Positions 9,157-17,330 of a stretch of 64,000 nucleotides of DNA are shown in pieces. The notes under the pieces are model-generated. The model was not told the origin of the DNA, made no database searches, and was given only the letters and a program-made list of their open reading frames with translations. Every line of letters begins with the position of its first letter. The first letter of the stretch is position 1. Both the position numbers and the translations under genes were made by a program. The stretch is from Sphingopyxis solisilvae (GTDB taxonomy: Bacteria > Pseudomonadota > Alphaproteobacteria > Sphingomonadales > Sphingomonadaceae), in the NCBI RefSeq assembly GCF_015475875.1, contig NZ_JADKYM010000015.1:17363-81362 (forward strand), read 5' to 3'.

Positions 9157-9953
9157 GGCTCTGTATAGACCGAACAATCGGGCGCGGGGCGATCCATTTC
9201 GTAACGGCCCGTCGCATTGTTGAAGCGCAGCACGCGCTCGTAACTGCACTCGGGGTCCTTCCAATCGGCCAGATCGCTCGGTTTCAGCTTTTGCCCGCTA
9301 TTGTCCTCGCTGCGCCGCGAGGTCTGCGGATAGGCGGTGGCAAAGCTGCGATAGGTCAGCGACGGCAGTTCGCCGCCTTCGTCGGGGCCGGGCTTCAGCA
9401 CCGCCTTATACTCATATTCGTCGTGACAGGCACCGAGCCGGTCCTTGGCATCCTGCTCCGAGAAACAGGCGCGGATCATCAGCGCGCTGTCCCACCCGAC
9501 ATCGAGCACTTCGCCGCTGAGCCCGATCGCATGCGGCGCCATGCCAAAGCGCAGCAGGTGGAGGCGACTGCCCGTCCCGCCGCCGCCCGAATACATCGCG
9601 CGCTGTTCGCCGATCACCCCGACCAGCATCTCCAGCCCTTCGCCGCCGTCCGCCTCGTCGCCGCCGCGTACCCACACGGCGTTCGGCCACAGCCGCAGCG
9701 CCTGCGGCTCCCCGGCAATGGCGGGGAGCGGGAGGACGGTCTTTTCATCGTCACCCGACCCCGGAAACGAGACTGCGAGATTGGTCGGCAGCGCGTCGGA
9801 TTCTCCGTCGTTTGGCAGCGCAAAACATATCTGCCCGTCGGGCAGGCAATGCGCGCCGTCATCCTTTGCGACCAGCTCGACCATGCGCGGACTGGAGGCA
9901 GGCGCGGTCTCGGCGGCAGGCTGCGCCGCGGCGAGCAGCATCGTCAAAAGCAT
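9153..9953 (-). CDS. Exported hypothetical protein
   Basis: A 266-residue protein I do not recognise. The chosen ATG at 9953 gives a short signal peptide (MLLTMLLAAAQPAAETAPA) and sits one base after the TGA of the MBL hydrolase gene, so the genes are coupled; an ATG at 9977 is also possible. The mature part is mixed beta/coil, with cysteines at HCLPDGQIC, RACFSEQDAK, ACHDEYEY and ECSYERV, and DCSVYTEP at the C-terminus; these may form disulfides in the periplasm. Position between an MBL hydrolase and a DUF4230 protein gives no clear function. Confidence 0.75.
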   Translation of the reverse strand: MLLTMLLAAAQPAAETAPASSPRMVELVAKDDGAHCLPDGQICFALPNDGESDALPTNLAVSFPGSGDDEKTVLPLPAIAGEPQALRLWPNAVWVRGGDEADGGEGLEMLVGVIGEQRAMYSGGGGTGSRLHLLRFGMAPHAIGLSGEVLDVGWDSALMIRACFSEQDAKDRLGACHDEYEYKAVLKPGPDEGGELPSLTYRSFATAYPQTSRRSEDNSGQKLKPSDLADWKDPECSYERVLRFNNATGRYEMDRPAPDCSVYTEP

Positions 9954-9954
9954 G

Positions 9955-10881
9955 TCAGGCGAGTTCCCATTCGTCATTGCGCTCGCGCACCACGCCGCGC
10001 GCGCGCAGGTCGAACAGATGCGCGAGCACCGAGCGTCCGGCGGCGCCGGTCAGCCGCGGGTCTAGCCCCTTGTACATATGCGCGACCATCGCGGGGATGA
10101 CCCGGGTGCCCTTTTCGAGCTCGCGCAGGATCTGCCGCTCGCGCTGCTTGCGATGCCCCAGCATGCCGCGAACGAGCTGCCGCGGCTTGGTCACCGCGGG
10201 GCCGTGCGCGGGATAATAGACGCGGTCGTCGCGGTCGTAGAGTTTCGACAGGCTGGCCATATAGGCCGCCATGTCGCCGTCGGGCGGGCTGACGACGCTG
10301 GTCGACCAGGCCATGACATGGTCGCCGGTGAACAGAGCGCCGCTTTCGACCAACGCGAAGCAGAGGTGGTTCGACGTGTGACCTGGGGTCGCGACCGCCT
10401 CGATCGTCCACCCGTCGCCCGATATGCGCTCGCCGTCGGCCAACACGCGGTCGGGCGCGTAATCGGGATCGAACGCCGAATCGGCGCGCGGGCCGTCGTC
10501 CGAAAGGGCCAGCGGCGCGCAGCCGATGATCGGCGCCCCGGTCGCCGCCTTGAGCGGCGCGGCAGCGGGGCTGTGGTCGCGGTGGGTGTGGGTGCAGAGG
10601 ATCGCGGCGACGCGCTGCCCGCCGACCGCGCGCAGGATGGCGTCGACATGGCCGACGCCGTTCGCGTCGGCGGGATCGCCAACGCTCAAACCGCTGCCGG
10701 TGGGCCCCGGATCGATCACCGCCACATCGCTGCCCGCGCCGACGATCCACGTCTGGGTGCCGGTGAAGGTGTAGGGCGAAGGGTTCGGCGCCAGCACGCG
10801 GCGCACGAGCGGCTCATGCTGCTCGCAATCGCCGGCGCGGATGCTGTCGGGCCAGGGCTTGTCTTCGCTCATGGACGTCAT
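9955..10881 (-). CDS. MBL-fold metallo-hydrolase (LACTB2-like)
   Basis: A 308-residue metallo-beta-lactamase-fold hydrolase. The metal site is clear: HTHRDHS (HxHxDH), a distal His in ATPGHTSNH, Asp in FTGDHVM and His in PAHGPAV. The C-terminal 70 residues (ILRELEKGTRVIPAMVAHMY...LFDLRARGVVRE) resemble the winged-helix extension of LACTB2-like proteins, which are nucleases or thioesterases, so a nucleic-acid or thioester substrate is possible. Two in-frame ATGs (10881, 10872) fit the start. It heads the four-gene minus-strand operon. Confidence 0.88.
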   Translation of the reverse strand: MTSMSEDKPWPDSIRAGDCEQHEPLVRRVLAPNPSPYTFTGTQTWIVGAGSDVAVIDPGPTGSGLSVGDPADANGVGHVDAILRAVGGQRVAAILCTHTHRDHSPAAAPLKAATGAPIIGCAPLALSDDGPRADSAFDPDYAPDRVLADGERISGDGWTIEAVATPGHTSNHLCFALVESGALFTGDHVMAWSTSVVSPPDGDMAAYMASLSKLYDRDDRVYYPAHGPAVTKPRQLVRGMLGHRKQRERQILRELEKGTRVIPAMVAHMYKGLDPRLTGAAGRSVLAHLFDLRARGVVRERNDEWELA

Positions 10882-10964
10882 GTGGCATTGACGGCAGCGG
10901 AACGAAAGGGGGCGCCAACGAAAAGGCTGCCGGGATCGGTTGGCGTAGGGTTTGCCCGCCTGCC

Positions 10965-11179
10965 ATGGAGAAAGGCTACCGAATGCGTACCCTGGGTCAA
11001 ATCACGACGCCGGATGGGTTTCACTTCACCGATAGACGGCCCAAGACTCGGTCGGGCAAGATCATCCTTCGCGTCTTCAGCAAGTTCGCCGCGAACGAGT
11101 TCGGCTCCCTCGGCGACACCTAAAGCTCGTCAGTCCCTCGCTGGTCGAACGCCTGACCGAGTGGCACCAGAAGCACTGA
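10965..11179 (+). pseudogene. acs: Remnant of acetyl-CoA synthetase C-terminus
   Basis: The frame from 10965 reads into PKTRSGKIILRVFSKFAANE, followed by FGSLGDT and a stop at 11121-11123. PKTRSGK with the following basic stretch and LGDT is the signature C-terminal motif of acetyl-CoA synthetase, including the acetylated catalytic lysine. From 11123 one base out of phase the reading continues as KLVSPSLVERLTEWHQKH and stops at 11177-11179, which matches the family's very end. So a roughly 60-residue tail survives with a frameshift near 11120, and the 580 or so residues before it are missing. Confidence 0.75.
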
Positions 11180-11213
11180 AGCAGATGGGGTCGGTGGACC
11201 TCATGCTGTCTGC

Positions 11214-11900
11214 CTACCGCCGTTGCCCATCACGCTCAATCCGGGGCTTTACCTTGCGGGCATATTCGACGAAATTGGCTTGGATGGCCTCGCTTACCTC
11301 CCGCAGCACTTCGGCAGGGTCATCATCCTCCTTCACCGGGAAAACAGTGAGCTTGTTGCCACCTTCCCCACGGTGACGAAACGTCCATTCTGCATCCCCG
11401 CGATAGTGGCGCACATCGAAGGCCGTGCTGAAACGATCCCCCCAGACAATATCTTCGATCAGATAGCTCGAGGTGATGTGAAGCTCGTAATAGCATTGCG
11501 TCTGCGATGCCGCGCGCCTCGCTTGGCGCTGTTTCGTCGTCTTCGCCTCTTCGGTTTCGGCATTGGTAATCACCGTGGTGCCCTGCGGCAGTCCGAGGCT
11601 GGTGACAGGGTCGGCGCGCATGATCGCGTCGATTTGCAGATCGATGCTTGCGATCGTTACGAACTGTTCGTCGGTGCTCTGCCCCAGATTCCCCGGAAAC
11701 ATCATTGATAGCCCTGGCGCAAGCCCGCTGCCGAAAGGCAGGCTGCTGAAATCCTGCGCCGCCCAGATGTGCAACTCGCAGTGCTCAGCATTGCTTTGCC
11801 CAGCGACCTCTGCCGAGCCTGACTGTGCCAATGCGGGGGCGGTGAGGCTGCCGGCTGCTACAAGGCTGAAAAGAATCTTTGCAAGAACACGACGAGTCAC
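11214..11900 (-). CDS. Exported hypothetical protein
   Basis: An unrecognised protein of 228 residues from a GTG at 11900, chosen because it gives a clean signal peptide (VTRRVLAKILFSLVAAGSLTAPALAQ). The mature part has four cysteines or so, a basic Gln/Arg-rich stretch (EEAKTTKQRQARRAASQTQ) and a C-terminal charged helix (EVLREVSEAIQANFVEYARK). The frame remains open upstream to 12209, but that part is Trp/Cys-rich noise. It lies next to the acs remnant, so this interval may be a rearrangement scar. Confidence 0.65.
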   Translation of the reverse strand: MTRRVLAKILFSLVAAGSLTAPALAQSGSAEVAGQSNAEHCELHIWAAQDFSSLPFGSGLAPGLSMMFPGNLGQSTDEQFVTIASIDLQIDAIMRADPVTSLGLPQGTTVITNAETEEAKTTKQRQARRAASQTQCYYELHITSSYLIEDIVWGDRFSTAFDVRHYRGDAEWTFRHRGEGGNKLTVFPVKEDDDPAEVLREVSEAIQANFVEYARKVKPRIERDGQRR

Positions 11901-12157
11901 TTTGCCCCACCCCCGAACAACAAAACCGCCGGAGCGCGGACTCCAGCAACGCTGCTGTATCCGACATTTCCCAGATGACCACCAAATTCGGTTTCCACAG
12001 GATGAAATTGCATCGTACTCGCGGACAGCGTAATCTAATTGGGCTTCGCTGAACCTGACCATCGCCAATTTGCCTGCACCTGACGTGGGAGCCAGTGCTG
12101 AGCATAAAACCCACAAATTCGCGCGGATTGCAGGCCGCCCCCCAACCCGCCCCCACG

Positions 12158-12185
12158 AAAAAGGGAGCGGTTGCCCGCTCCCTTT
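12158..12185 (-). terminator. Rho-independent terminator after blaR1-like gene
   Basis: GGGAGCGG and CCGCTCCC (12163-12182) pair around a four-base loop. On the minus strand the stem is followed by TTTTT. It lies about 70 bases after the stop of the M56 protease gene. The rest of 11901-12254 shows nothing else. Confidence 0.7.
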
Positions 12186-12254
12186 CCCCGCCCCTGTCGC
12201 CAGCCCCACCGGGGAGCAAAGGCTGGCGCCAATTCGATTGTGGTCGCTGTGGCC

Positions 12255-13919
12255 CTATTCTTCCGGCTTTTCCATTTCGGCGATCGCCTTGTCGAGATCG
12301 GCGGCGACCTTGGCGCGGATGTCGTCGGACATGCCGCGCGCGCGTTCGCCCTCGACAAAGGCTTCGCGCGCTTTCTTGAGCGCCGACAGCCGCAAGGCCC
12401 GCCCCTCCGGGCCGCCATTGCACGCCATCATGACCACGCGGCTGTGCCGGTTTGCGTCGCCCTCCTCGCGGTTGACGATCGGGGCGGCGCGGCTGCCGTC
12501 GCTGCATTTGCCGATTACCATCGCCTTGCCGTCGGGCGTCTTCCACGCGCCGTGCGGCATCGGGGGCATCGGCGCCAGCACGGTGCGCATCCGTTCCTTG
12601 CGCTTTGCTTCCAGCTTGTCGGCGATCGCTTCGGCGCGCTTGCCGGTCACGCCCTGTTCCTTCAACGTCGCCAGCACATCGTCGCGCGACAGGCTGCCCG
12701 GCAGGCGGACGTCGATATGGCGCAGCTTGTCCTTGCTGTCGGCGGGCGCGAACATCACCGTCGGTGCCTTGCCATCACCCTGGCCGTCGCGGCGGATCAC
12801 AATGCGATGCACCTCGCGCTTTTTGCCATCCTTGTCGGTCGTGGCCTGTTCGCTATGGTCGGTGAAGACCATGACACGGGGGGTATCGGAAGCGTCAGGC
12901 GCTTCGGACCGCAACGGCGCGGCCGGTGGAGCGGGAACGTCCGCCGTCTGTGCCCTTGCCGCGACGATCCCCGACGGCACCAGCGTCGCCGTCGTCGCCA
13001 GCACCGCCAGCGTGGCGGTGCCGATCAGCAAGCGCCCCGCCAGCCCGCGCTGTTTCGAAATATCCCTCCGCATCAACATCGTCAGCCTCTCCTGCAAATT
13101 ATCGTGAACCGCCATCGGCGCCGCCAGCGACAACCGCGAGCCGACCGCGGCCTTGGCGATCGCCGTCGCATATCGCGCGGTGCGTTCGCCGCGGACTTCG
13201 TGGTCGGCCATGGTCAGCACCCGCGCGTCACACGCCGCCTCCTGGTCAAAACGAAAGGCGCGGATCGCCCGCCAGGCAAAGGGATTGAACCATTGCGACG
13301 CCAGCAGCACCAGCGCGGCGGCATTGGCCCACAAATCGCCGTAGCGGTGGTGCGACAGTTCATGGTCGATCGCCAGCGCCCGTTCGTCGGCAGCATAGCG
13401 GGCAAAGAAATCCTGCGGCACTGCGACAACCCGCCGCCACAATCCGAACGCCACCGGCCCGTCGACCGCATCGGTCATCACCAGCCGGATCGTGCCGATC
13501 GGTTCGAGTTCGACCGCCCCCGTCAGCACCGCGTCGCGAAAGCGGCGGTGCGACAATAGCGCCATCGCCAGCACCGCGGTCATCCCCATCGCCCACAGGG
13601 CGAACAGGAAGGGCATGGCGTCGGCGACTGCGAAGGGCGGCGACCATGCGGGCGCAGCGGCGACGTCTGGCACGGGCATATCGACCGCGATCAACATCGC
13701 CTCGCCGCCGATGACGGCGGGTTCGGGCGCCGCAACCGGCGCGGCGAAAGGCAGCGGCGGCAACACCAGCCGCAGCGCCGGAATCAGCCACAGGCTATAG
13801 GCGAGCCGCGGTCCGAAATGGCGGGCAAAGGGTTTGCGGATCAGCAGCACTGCCAGGACGAGCAGCGCGGTGGTGAGCATCGTGTCGCCCCACACCTGCA
13901 TCCAGGTCGCGGCGCTCAC
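12255..13919 (-). CDS. BlaR1/MecR1-type M56 sensor metalloprotease
   Basis: A 554-residue membrane protease of family M56, which cleaves or inactivates its partner BlaI-type repressor on signal. Four N-terminal hydrophobic helices are visible, with the zinc motif HELSHH (His186-Glu187, His190) in the cytoplasmic loop followed by EAACDARVL, typical of the family. After the last helix (LLIGTATLAVLATTATLVPSG) the periplasmic part lacks a penicillin-binding sensor domain; instead it is a charged Ala/Lys-rich region, so the signal is unlikely to be a beta-lactam bound in the BlaR1 manner. It overlaps the blaI gene by four bases (ATGA). No beta-lactamase is nearby, so the regulon target is unknown. 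Confidence 0.9.
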   Translation of the reverse strand: MSAATWMQVWGDTMLTTALLVLAVLLIRKPFARHFGPRLAYSLWLIPALRLVLPPLPFAAPVAAPEPAVIGGEAMLIAVDMPVPDVAAAPAWSPPFAVADAMPFLFALWAMGMTAVLAMALLSHRRFRDAVLTGAVELEPIGTIRLVMTDAVDGPVAFGLWRRVVAVPQDFFARYAADERALAIDHELSHHRYGDLWANAAALVLLASQWFNPFAWRAIRAFRFDQEAACDARVLTMADHEVRGERTARYATAIAKAAVGSRLSLAAPMAVHDNLQERLTMLMRRDISKQRGLAGRLLIGTATLAVLATTATLVPSGIVAARAQTADVPAPPAAPLRSEAPDASDTPRVMVFTDHSEQATTDKDGKKREVHRIVIRRDGQGDGKAPTVMFAPADSKDKLRHIDVRLPGSLSRDDVLATLKEQGVTGKRAEAIADKLEAKRKERMRTVLAPMPPMPHGAWKTPDGKAMVIGKCSDGSRAAPIVNREEGDANRHSRVVMMACNGGPEGRALRLSALKKAREAFVEGERARGMSDDIRAKVAADLDKAIAEMEKPEE

Positions 13920-14284
13920 GACTTGAGCTTTCGCAGCAAAGCTTCGATTTCGGCGATGTCGGTGTCCGACAGTGCCTCGCGATCGGCAAGATGCGCGATC
14001 AGGGGGCTGACGCGGCCACCGAACAGGCGGTCGACGAACCGCTGCGATTCCTCGCCGACGGCATCGGCGCGTTCGATCGCGGGACTGTAGAGGTAGCGGC
14101 GACCGTCAGCCTCGGCGTTCACTGCGCCTTTCTGGACCAGCCGTGCCAGCAGGGTCTTGACCGTCGCCTGCGTCCAGCCATTGGCCTTGCCGACGCGGGC
14201 GGTCAGGTCGGCCGCGGTTTGCGGGGCGTCGTCCCACAGGGCCGACAGCACCTGCATTTCCGACTCGCTTGCTCTTTCCGCCAT
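13916..14284 (-). CDS. BlaI/MecI/CopY-family repressor
   Basis: A 122-residue winged-helix repressor. The N-terminal part shows the family pattern ESEMQVLSALWDDAPQTAADL and WTQATVKTLLARLVQKGAV, followed by the wing (RRYLYSPAI) and a C-terminal dimerisation helix (SDTDIAEIEALLRKLKS). It shares an ATGA overlap with the downstream M56 protease gene, the standard blaI-blaR1 arrangement. A perfect family operator lies 37-52 bases upstream, so autorepression is expected. Confidence 0.94.
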   Translation of the reverse strand: MAERASESEMQVLSALWDDAPQTAADLTARVGKANGWTQATVKTLLARLVQKGAVNAEADGRRYLYSPAIERADAVGEESQRFVDRLFGGRVSPLIAHLADREALSDTDIAEIEALLRKLKS

Positions 14285-14320
14285 TAGAACCCCTCCATTG
14301 GCGCCGTCCGTTTACAACGC

Positions 14321-14336
14321 GACTACAAATGTAGTC
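14321..14336. promoter_or_regulatory. BlaI-type operator
   Basis: GACTACAAATGTAGTC is a perfect palindrome around the TACA-N2-TGTA core recognised by BlaI/MecI repressors. It lies 37 bases upstream of the blaI-like ATG. A second, poorer half-site (TTTACAA) starts at 14311. Confidence 0.8.
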
Positions 14337-14384
14337 AAAGGGCTGAACGGTCGATGAACGAAACTGAACACCCGCACATTCCCG

Positions 14385-16022
14385 TCATTCCGGTGAACCC
14401 GAGGCCACCGATGTTATAACTCGGCTGGCGTCGGGTTGCTGGTTGTCGTTCACAAAGTCAAGAATGCCCATCAGCGACCCGTGGAGGGTGGCATGAACCT
14501 CCCCGCGCTTGGCGCCGGGATGTAGAACGATCTTGCCGACGAGCGAGCGAATGCCGCTGGAAGCATCGAGCTGAGTTTCCGGGTCTTCGAGTGTTTCGGT
14601 GAGCCGCGCGACCTTAGCCTTGTAGATTTCAGCAACACCCGGATGAATGTCGGGAATGTTTTGCGGCGCCTCGGCCAGCCGTGCGGCAATCTCCTCCTTT
14701 ACTTGTTCTAGTTCGGCCATGCGGGCCTTCATGCTGGGTTGGTAGAGGCCGTCCTCGATTGCCGCCATGATGCCCGCGACCGCGCGGTCGATCTTTGCCA
14801 GCGCACGGACATCAGCATCGGCCTGAATGCGGCGCTCACGGTTCTCGCCATTGATATGCGCCACATAGGCAGCCACCGCTGCGTCGATCTTGTCCGCCGA
14901 AACAAGTCTATCGGCGATACCAGCCAGCGCGCGACGTTCCAGCTCCGCACGCCGGATTGTGCGGCCATTCGTGCAGGAATGGCCGCGATGGCGACCTACA
15001 CAGCCGTAACGCTCTCCGACGACGAGGGCATATGTCCCGCCGCAAACGCCGCATTCGAGCAGGCCGGACAGCAGATAGGCGGGCCGCCGCGTCTGATGCA
15101 GCGAACGGGCCTGTGCAGCTTGCTTGATGCCGACATATCGGTCGGCAACGATCTCCTGCTGGCGCTTCACCGCAGACCATAGCTCGTCGCTGATGATGCG
15201 CAGTTCCGGCACCGCATTGCGGATCCACTCGGACTCAGGATTGAGGCGCATGACTTCCTTGCCAGTGCTGGGATCTTTCACGCTGTGCTTATGGTTCCAG
15301 ACGCGGACCCCGACGTACATCTCATTGTTGAGGATGCCGGTTCCGCGACGGACGTCGCCACGAATGCTGGTGTCGCGCCACGCCTTTCCCGCAGGTCCGG
15401 CAACGCCGTCGGCATTGAGATCGCGCGCAATCGCAAGCGGGCTTTTTCCCGCGGCAAACTCGCGAAAGATGCGCTCGACGATCAGCGCCTGCGCCGGGTC
15501 GATCTCACGCTCGCCGCGCACCAACTCACCTTCGCTGCTCAGCCGTCGGACCATCCGGTAGCCATAGCCCACGGCGCCCGCCGAAAAGCCCTTCTCGACC
15601 CGCCCGCGCAGACCGCGATGCGTTTTCTTGGCGAGGTCTTTCAGGAACAGCGCGTTCATCGTTCCCTTGAGACCGACATGCAGCTCGGAGATTTCACCCT
15701 CGGCGAGCGTGACCAGCGGGACGCGCGCAAACTGGAGATGCTTGAACAGCGTCGCCACATCGGCCTGGTCGCGCGAAACGCGATCCAGCGCCTCTGCGAC
15801 GACGATATCGAACTTGCCCGCCTGTGCGTCGGCAACCATCCGTTGGACCCCAGGCCGCAGGATCAGGCTAGCGCCGGTGATTGCCGCGTCCTGATAGGTC
15901 GTGGCAATCTCCCAGCCCTCGCGCGCCGCGCGTTCGCGGCAGAGAGCGAGCTGATCTCCAATCGATGCCGCATTCTGCTGGTCGGAGGAATAGCGGGCGT
16001 AAAGCGCAGCGCGGATCATCAC
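14385..16022 (-). CDS. Large serine recombinase
   Basis: A 545-residue site-specific recombinase. The N-terminal resolvase catalytic domain reads ALYARYSSDQQNAASIGDQ with the nucleophilic Ser near residue 12-13, and RVSRDQADV carries active-site Arg. A recombinase domain follows (GVAGPAGKAWRDTSIRGDVRRGTGILNNEMY, split here only for description), then a zinc ribbon (LECGVCGG ... GCVGRHRGHSC) and a C-terminal coiled region (RMAELEQVKEEIAARLAE). This architecture integrates and excises phages and islands. It is the last gene after alpA and a small ORF on the same strand, and probably mobilises the neighbouring accessory DNA. Confidence 0.93.
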   Translation of the reverse strand: MMIRAALYARYSSDQQNAASIGDQLALCRERAAREGWEIATTYQDAAITGASLILRPGVQRMVADAQAGKFDIVVAEALDRVSRDQADVATLFKHLQFARVPLVTLAEGEISELHVGLKGTMNALFLKDLAKKTHRGLRGRVEKGFSAGAVGYGYRMVRRLSSEGELVRGEREIDPAQALIVERIFREFAAGKSPLAIARDLNADGVAGPAGKAWRDTSIRGDVRRGTGILNNEMYVGVRVWNHKHSVKDPSTGKEVMRLNPESEWIRNAVPELRIISDELWSAVKRQQEIVADRYVGIKQAAQARSLHQTRRPAYLLSGLLECGVCGGTYALVVGERYGCVGRHRGHSCTNGRTIRRAELERRALAGIADRLVSADKIDAAVAAYVAHINGENRERRIQADADVRALAKIDRAVAGIMAAIEDGLYQPSMKARMAELEQVKEEIAARLAEAPQNIPDIHPGVAEIYKAKVARLTETLEDPETQLDASSGIRSLVGKIVLHPGAKRGEVHATLHGSLMGILDFVNDNQQPDASRVITSVASGSPE

Positions 16023-16095
16023 ATCTTCCTTTGCAATGGCGGGACAAACGCCCGCCCAGCCGGTTTAGACAGTGTCGCGCGCGATGACCTTAGGG

Positions 16096-16335
16096 TCAAC
16101 GCTCGGGCGGCCGCGCATTTTCTGCAAACGACTCATTGTCATTCGCCGCTTCGCGGGCGCGGATATGTTCCCGAGCGATATGCCGCCCAATGGCCCGTGC
16201 GATGCGGGTTAGCGCCGCATCGACCTGCGCCGCGCGCAGGACCGGCTCATTGTCGTTTGCCGCAACGCATCCGGGTTCGGGCCGCGCGTCACCCTCTTGC
16301 ATGGCCGCGTCCACCATTGGCGTCGCCATTGTCAT
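16096..16335 (-). CDS. Small hypothetical protein between alpA and recombinase
   Basis: A 79-residue polar protein of unknown function. It starts at the ATG at 16335 inside the end of the alpA-like gene (47-base overlap in another frame), and stops 73 bases before the recombinase gene. It contains the phrase AANDNE twice (CVAANDNEPV and REAANDNESF) flanking a helix (VDAALTRIARAIGRHIAREHI). The repeated motif and conserved position argue that it is real; it may assist the recombinase, but that is inference. Confidence 0.6.
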   Translation of the reverse strand: MTMATPMVDAAMQEGDARPEPGCVAANDNEPVLRAAQVDAALTRIARAIGRHIAREHIRAREAANDNESFAENARPPER

Positions 16336-16528
16336 TATCGGCGCGGTAAGCGGGCGGATCGGCGATCCACCGATCGACGGCGGACTCGTGCCAGCCCGCA
16401 CCGTGAATGCTGATCTTGACCTGTGACGGGAACGTGCCCTCTGCAATCTTGCGATAGAGAGTCGACCGGGACAATCCGGTGCGGGCAAGGACGGTGCGGA
16501 GGCGGATGATTTTCTCTGGTTCGGGCAT
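16289..16528 (-). CDS. AlpA-family DNA-binding regulator
   Basis: A 79-residue MerR-like helix-turn-helix protein of the AlpA/excisionase group: IIRLRTVLARTGLSRSTLYRKIAEGTFPSQVKI, then GWHESAVDRWIADPP. These small proteins regulate integrase genes or bend DNA for excision. The start MPEPEK at 16528 matches the usual family length; the frame runs on to 16930 without coding character. It is the first gene of the alpA-orf-recombinase unit and lies downstream of two identical-arm inverted repeats that could be its operators. Confidence 0.85.
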   Translation of the reverse strand: MPEPEKIIRLRTVLARTGLSRSTLYRKIAEGTFPSQVKISIHGAGWHESAVDRWIADPPAYRADNDNGDANGGRGHARG

Positions 16529-16604
16529 AGGGTCTATTCCATCGACTGGCAGTGGTTGGGCTCCCTTGGGAGAAAGATGGCAACAGCCGAAAACCGGCGC
16601 AAGA

Positions 16605-16620
16605 GTGCCAAAAATGGCAC
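16605..16620. promoter_or_regulatory. Inverted repeat GTGCCA-N4-TGGCAC (copy 1)
   Basis: A perfect six-base-arm palindrome, 77 bases upstream of the alpA-like start. It has the same arms as the copy at 16717. It is likely a dimeric protein-binding site for the alpA promoter or part of an attachment site. Confidence 0.5.
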
Positions 16621-16716
16621 CATCGGCCGCTGGCAGCCTCTGTCGTCCTCTGTCGTTTCTTGACGTACATTGGTGTCGCGAAATATTTTTCCCATACGGT
16701 CCCGACGACACGCTTA

Positions 16717-16733
16717 GTGCCAGACTTTGGCAC
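16717..16733. promoter_or_regulatory. Inverted repeat GTGCCA-N5-TGGCAC (copy 2)
   Basis: Second copy of the same palindrome, start-to-start 112 bases from the first, with a five-base rather than four-base spacer. The recurrence in a non-coding interval supports a regulatory role. Confidence 0.5.
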
Positions 16734-17330
16734 CGTCCTGACGCTGTGCGCCGCGCCAGCGATGATGCGACTCGGGCAATTGTGTTCTGGACATGAGTCC
16801 GCGCAGATGGGTCGTTTCCTGCCGAAGACGGACGTGTCACTGGAATCACGCCCGCGTCCCCGATCGAAGCGGGCAAAGTCCAGAACGTGCAGGTTGGAAA
16901 GCGAGCCTTGGCTGTCACGATATTCTCCACCGGCGCGATGATCGCTCGCGTTGCGCCCGAATGATGGAGCGCCGCACTCGGTTAGAAAACTAGCTCTCTG
17001 GGTTGTTTCAGAGCATTTTGAGGAATCTGGCGCCGAAATGTTCGACGCATCGCAGTCGCCGCGGCCAATCTCCGGCACACCGTCGAACCAGAGTCGCGAT
17101 CAATGTCTGTCACACTCTGGCGAGTTCTGGTTTGCGCCCGATCGAAGCCATTCGCACTAGTTTTGGTTGTGCCTCGAAGCTGAAGTTTGGGCGCTCACAA
17201 CGACAGACTCGTTGATCCGGTGCCTGAATTACAGATCCCGAATATCGGCGACAGCGGGTAAAGGACAGGTTAGTTGTCCCCAAGGCTGGTCATCGTCGCT
17301 CAGTGCCTCATCCCATCGGAGTATCACTGA

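Larger units (their letters stand above)
16529..17330. other. Non-coding stretch between alpA and hydrolase gene
   Basis: About 800 bases with no convincing gene. It carries the two GTGCCA/TGGCAC inverted repeats described separately. An AT-rich patch (AAATATTTTT, 16681-16690) lies between them and could be a promoter element for alpA. The base composition after 16900 is less GC-rich than the flanks. Confidence 0.5.

Noticed and set aside
14337..14384. Attachment-site repeat matching 38540-38600
   Set aside because: Only short CGTCATTCCGG-like similarity, common in such genomes; no direct repeat long enough to call att sites.
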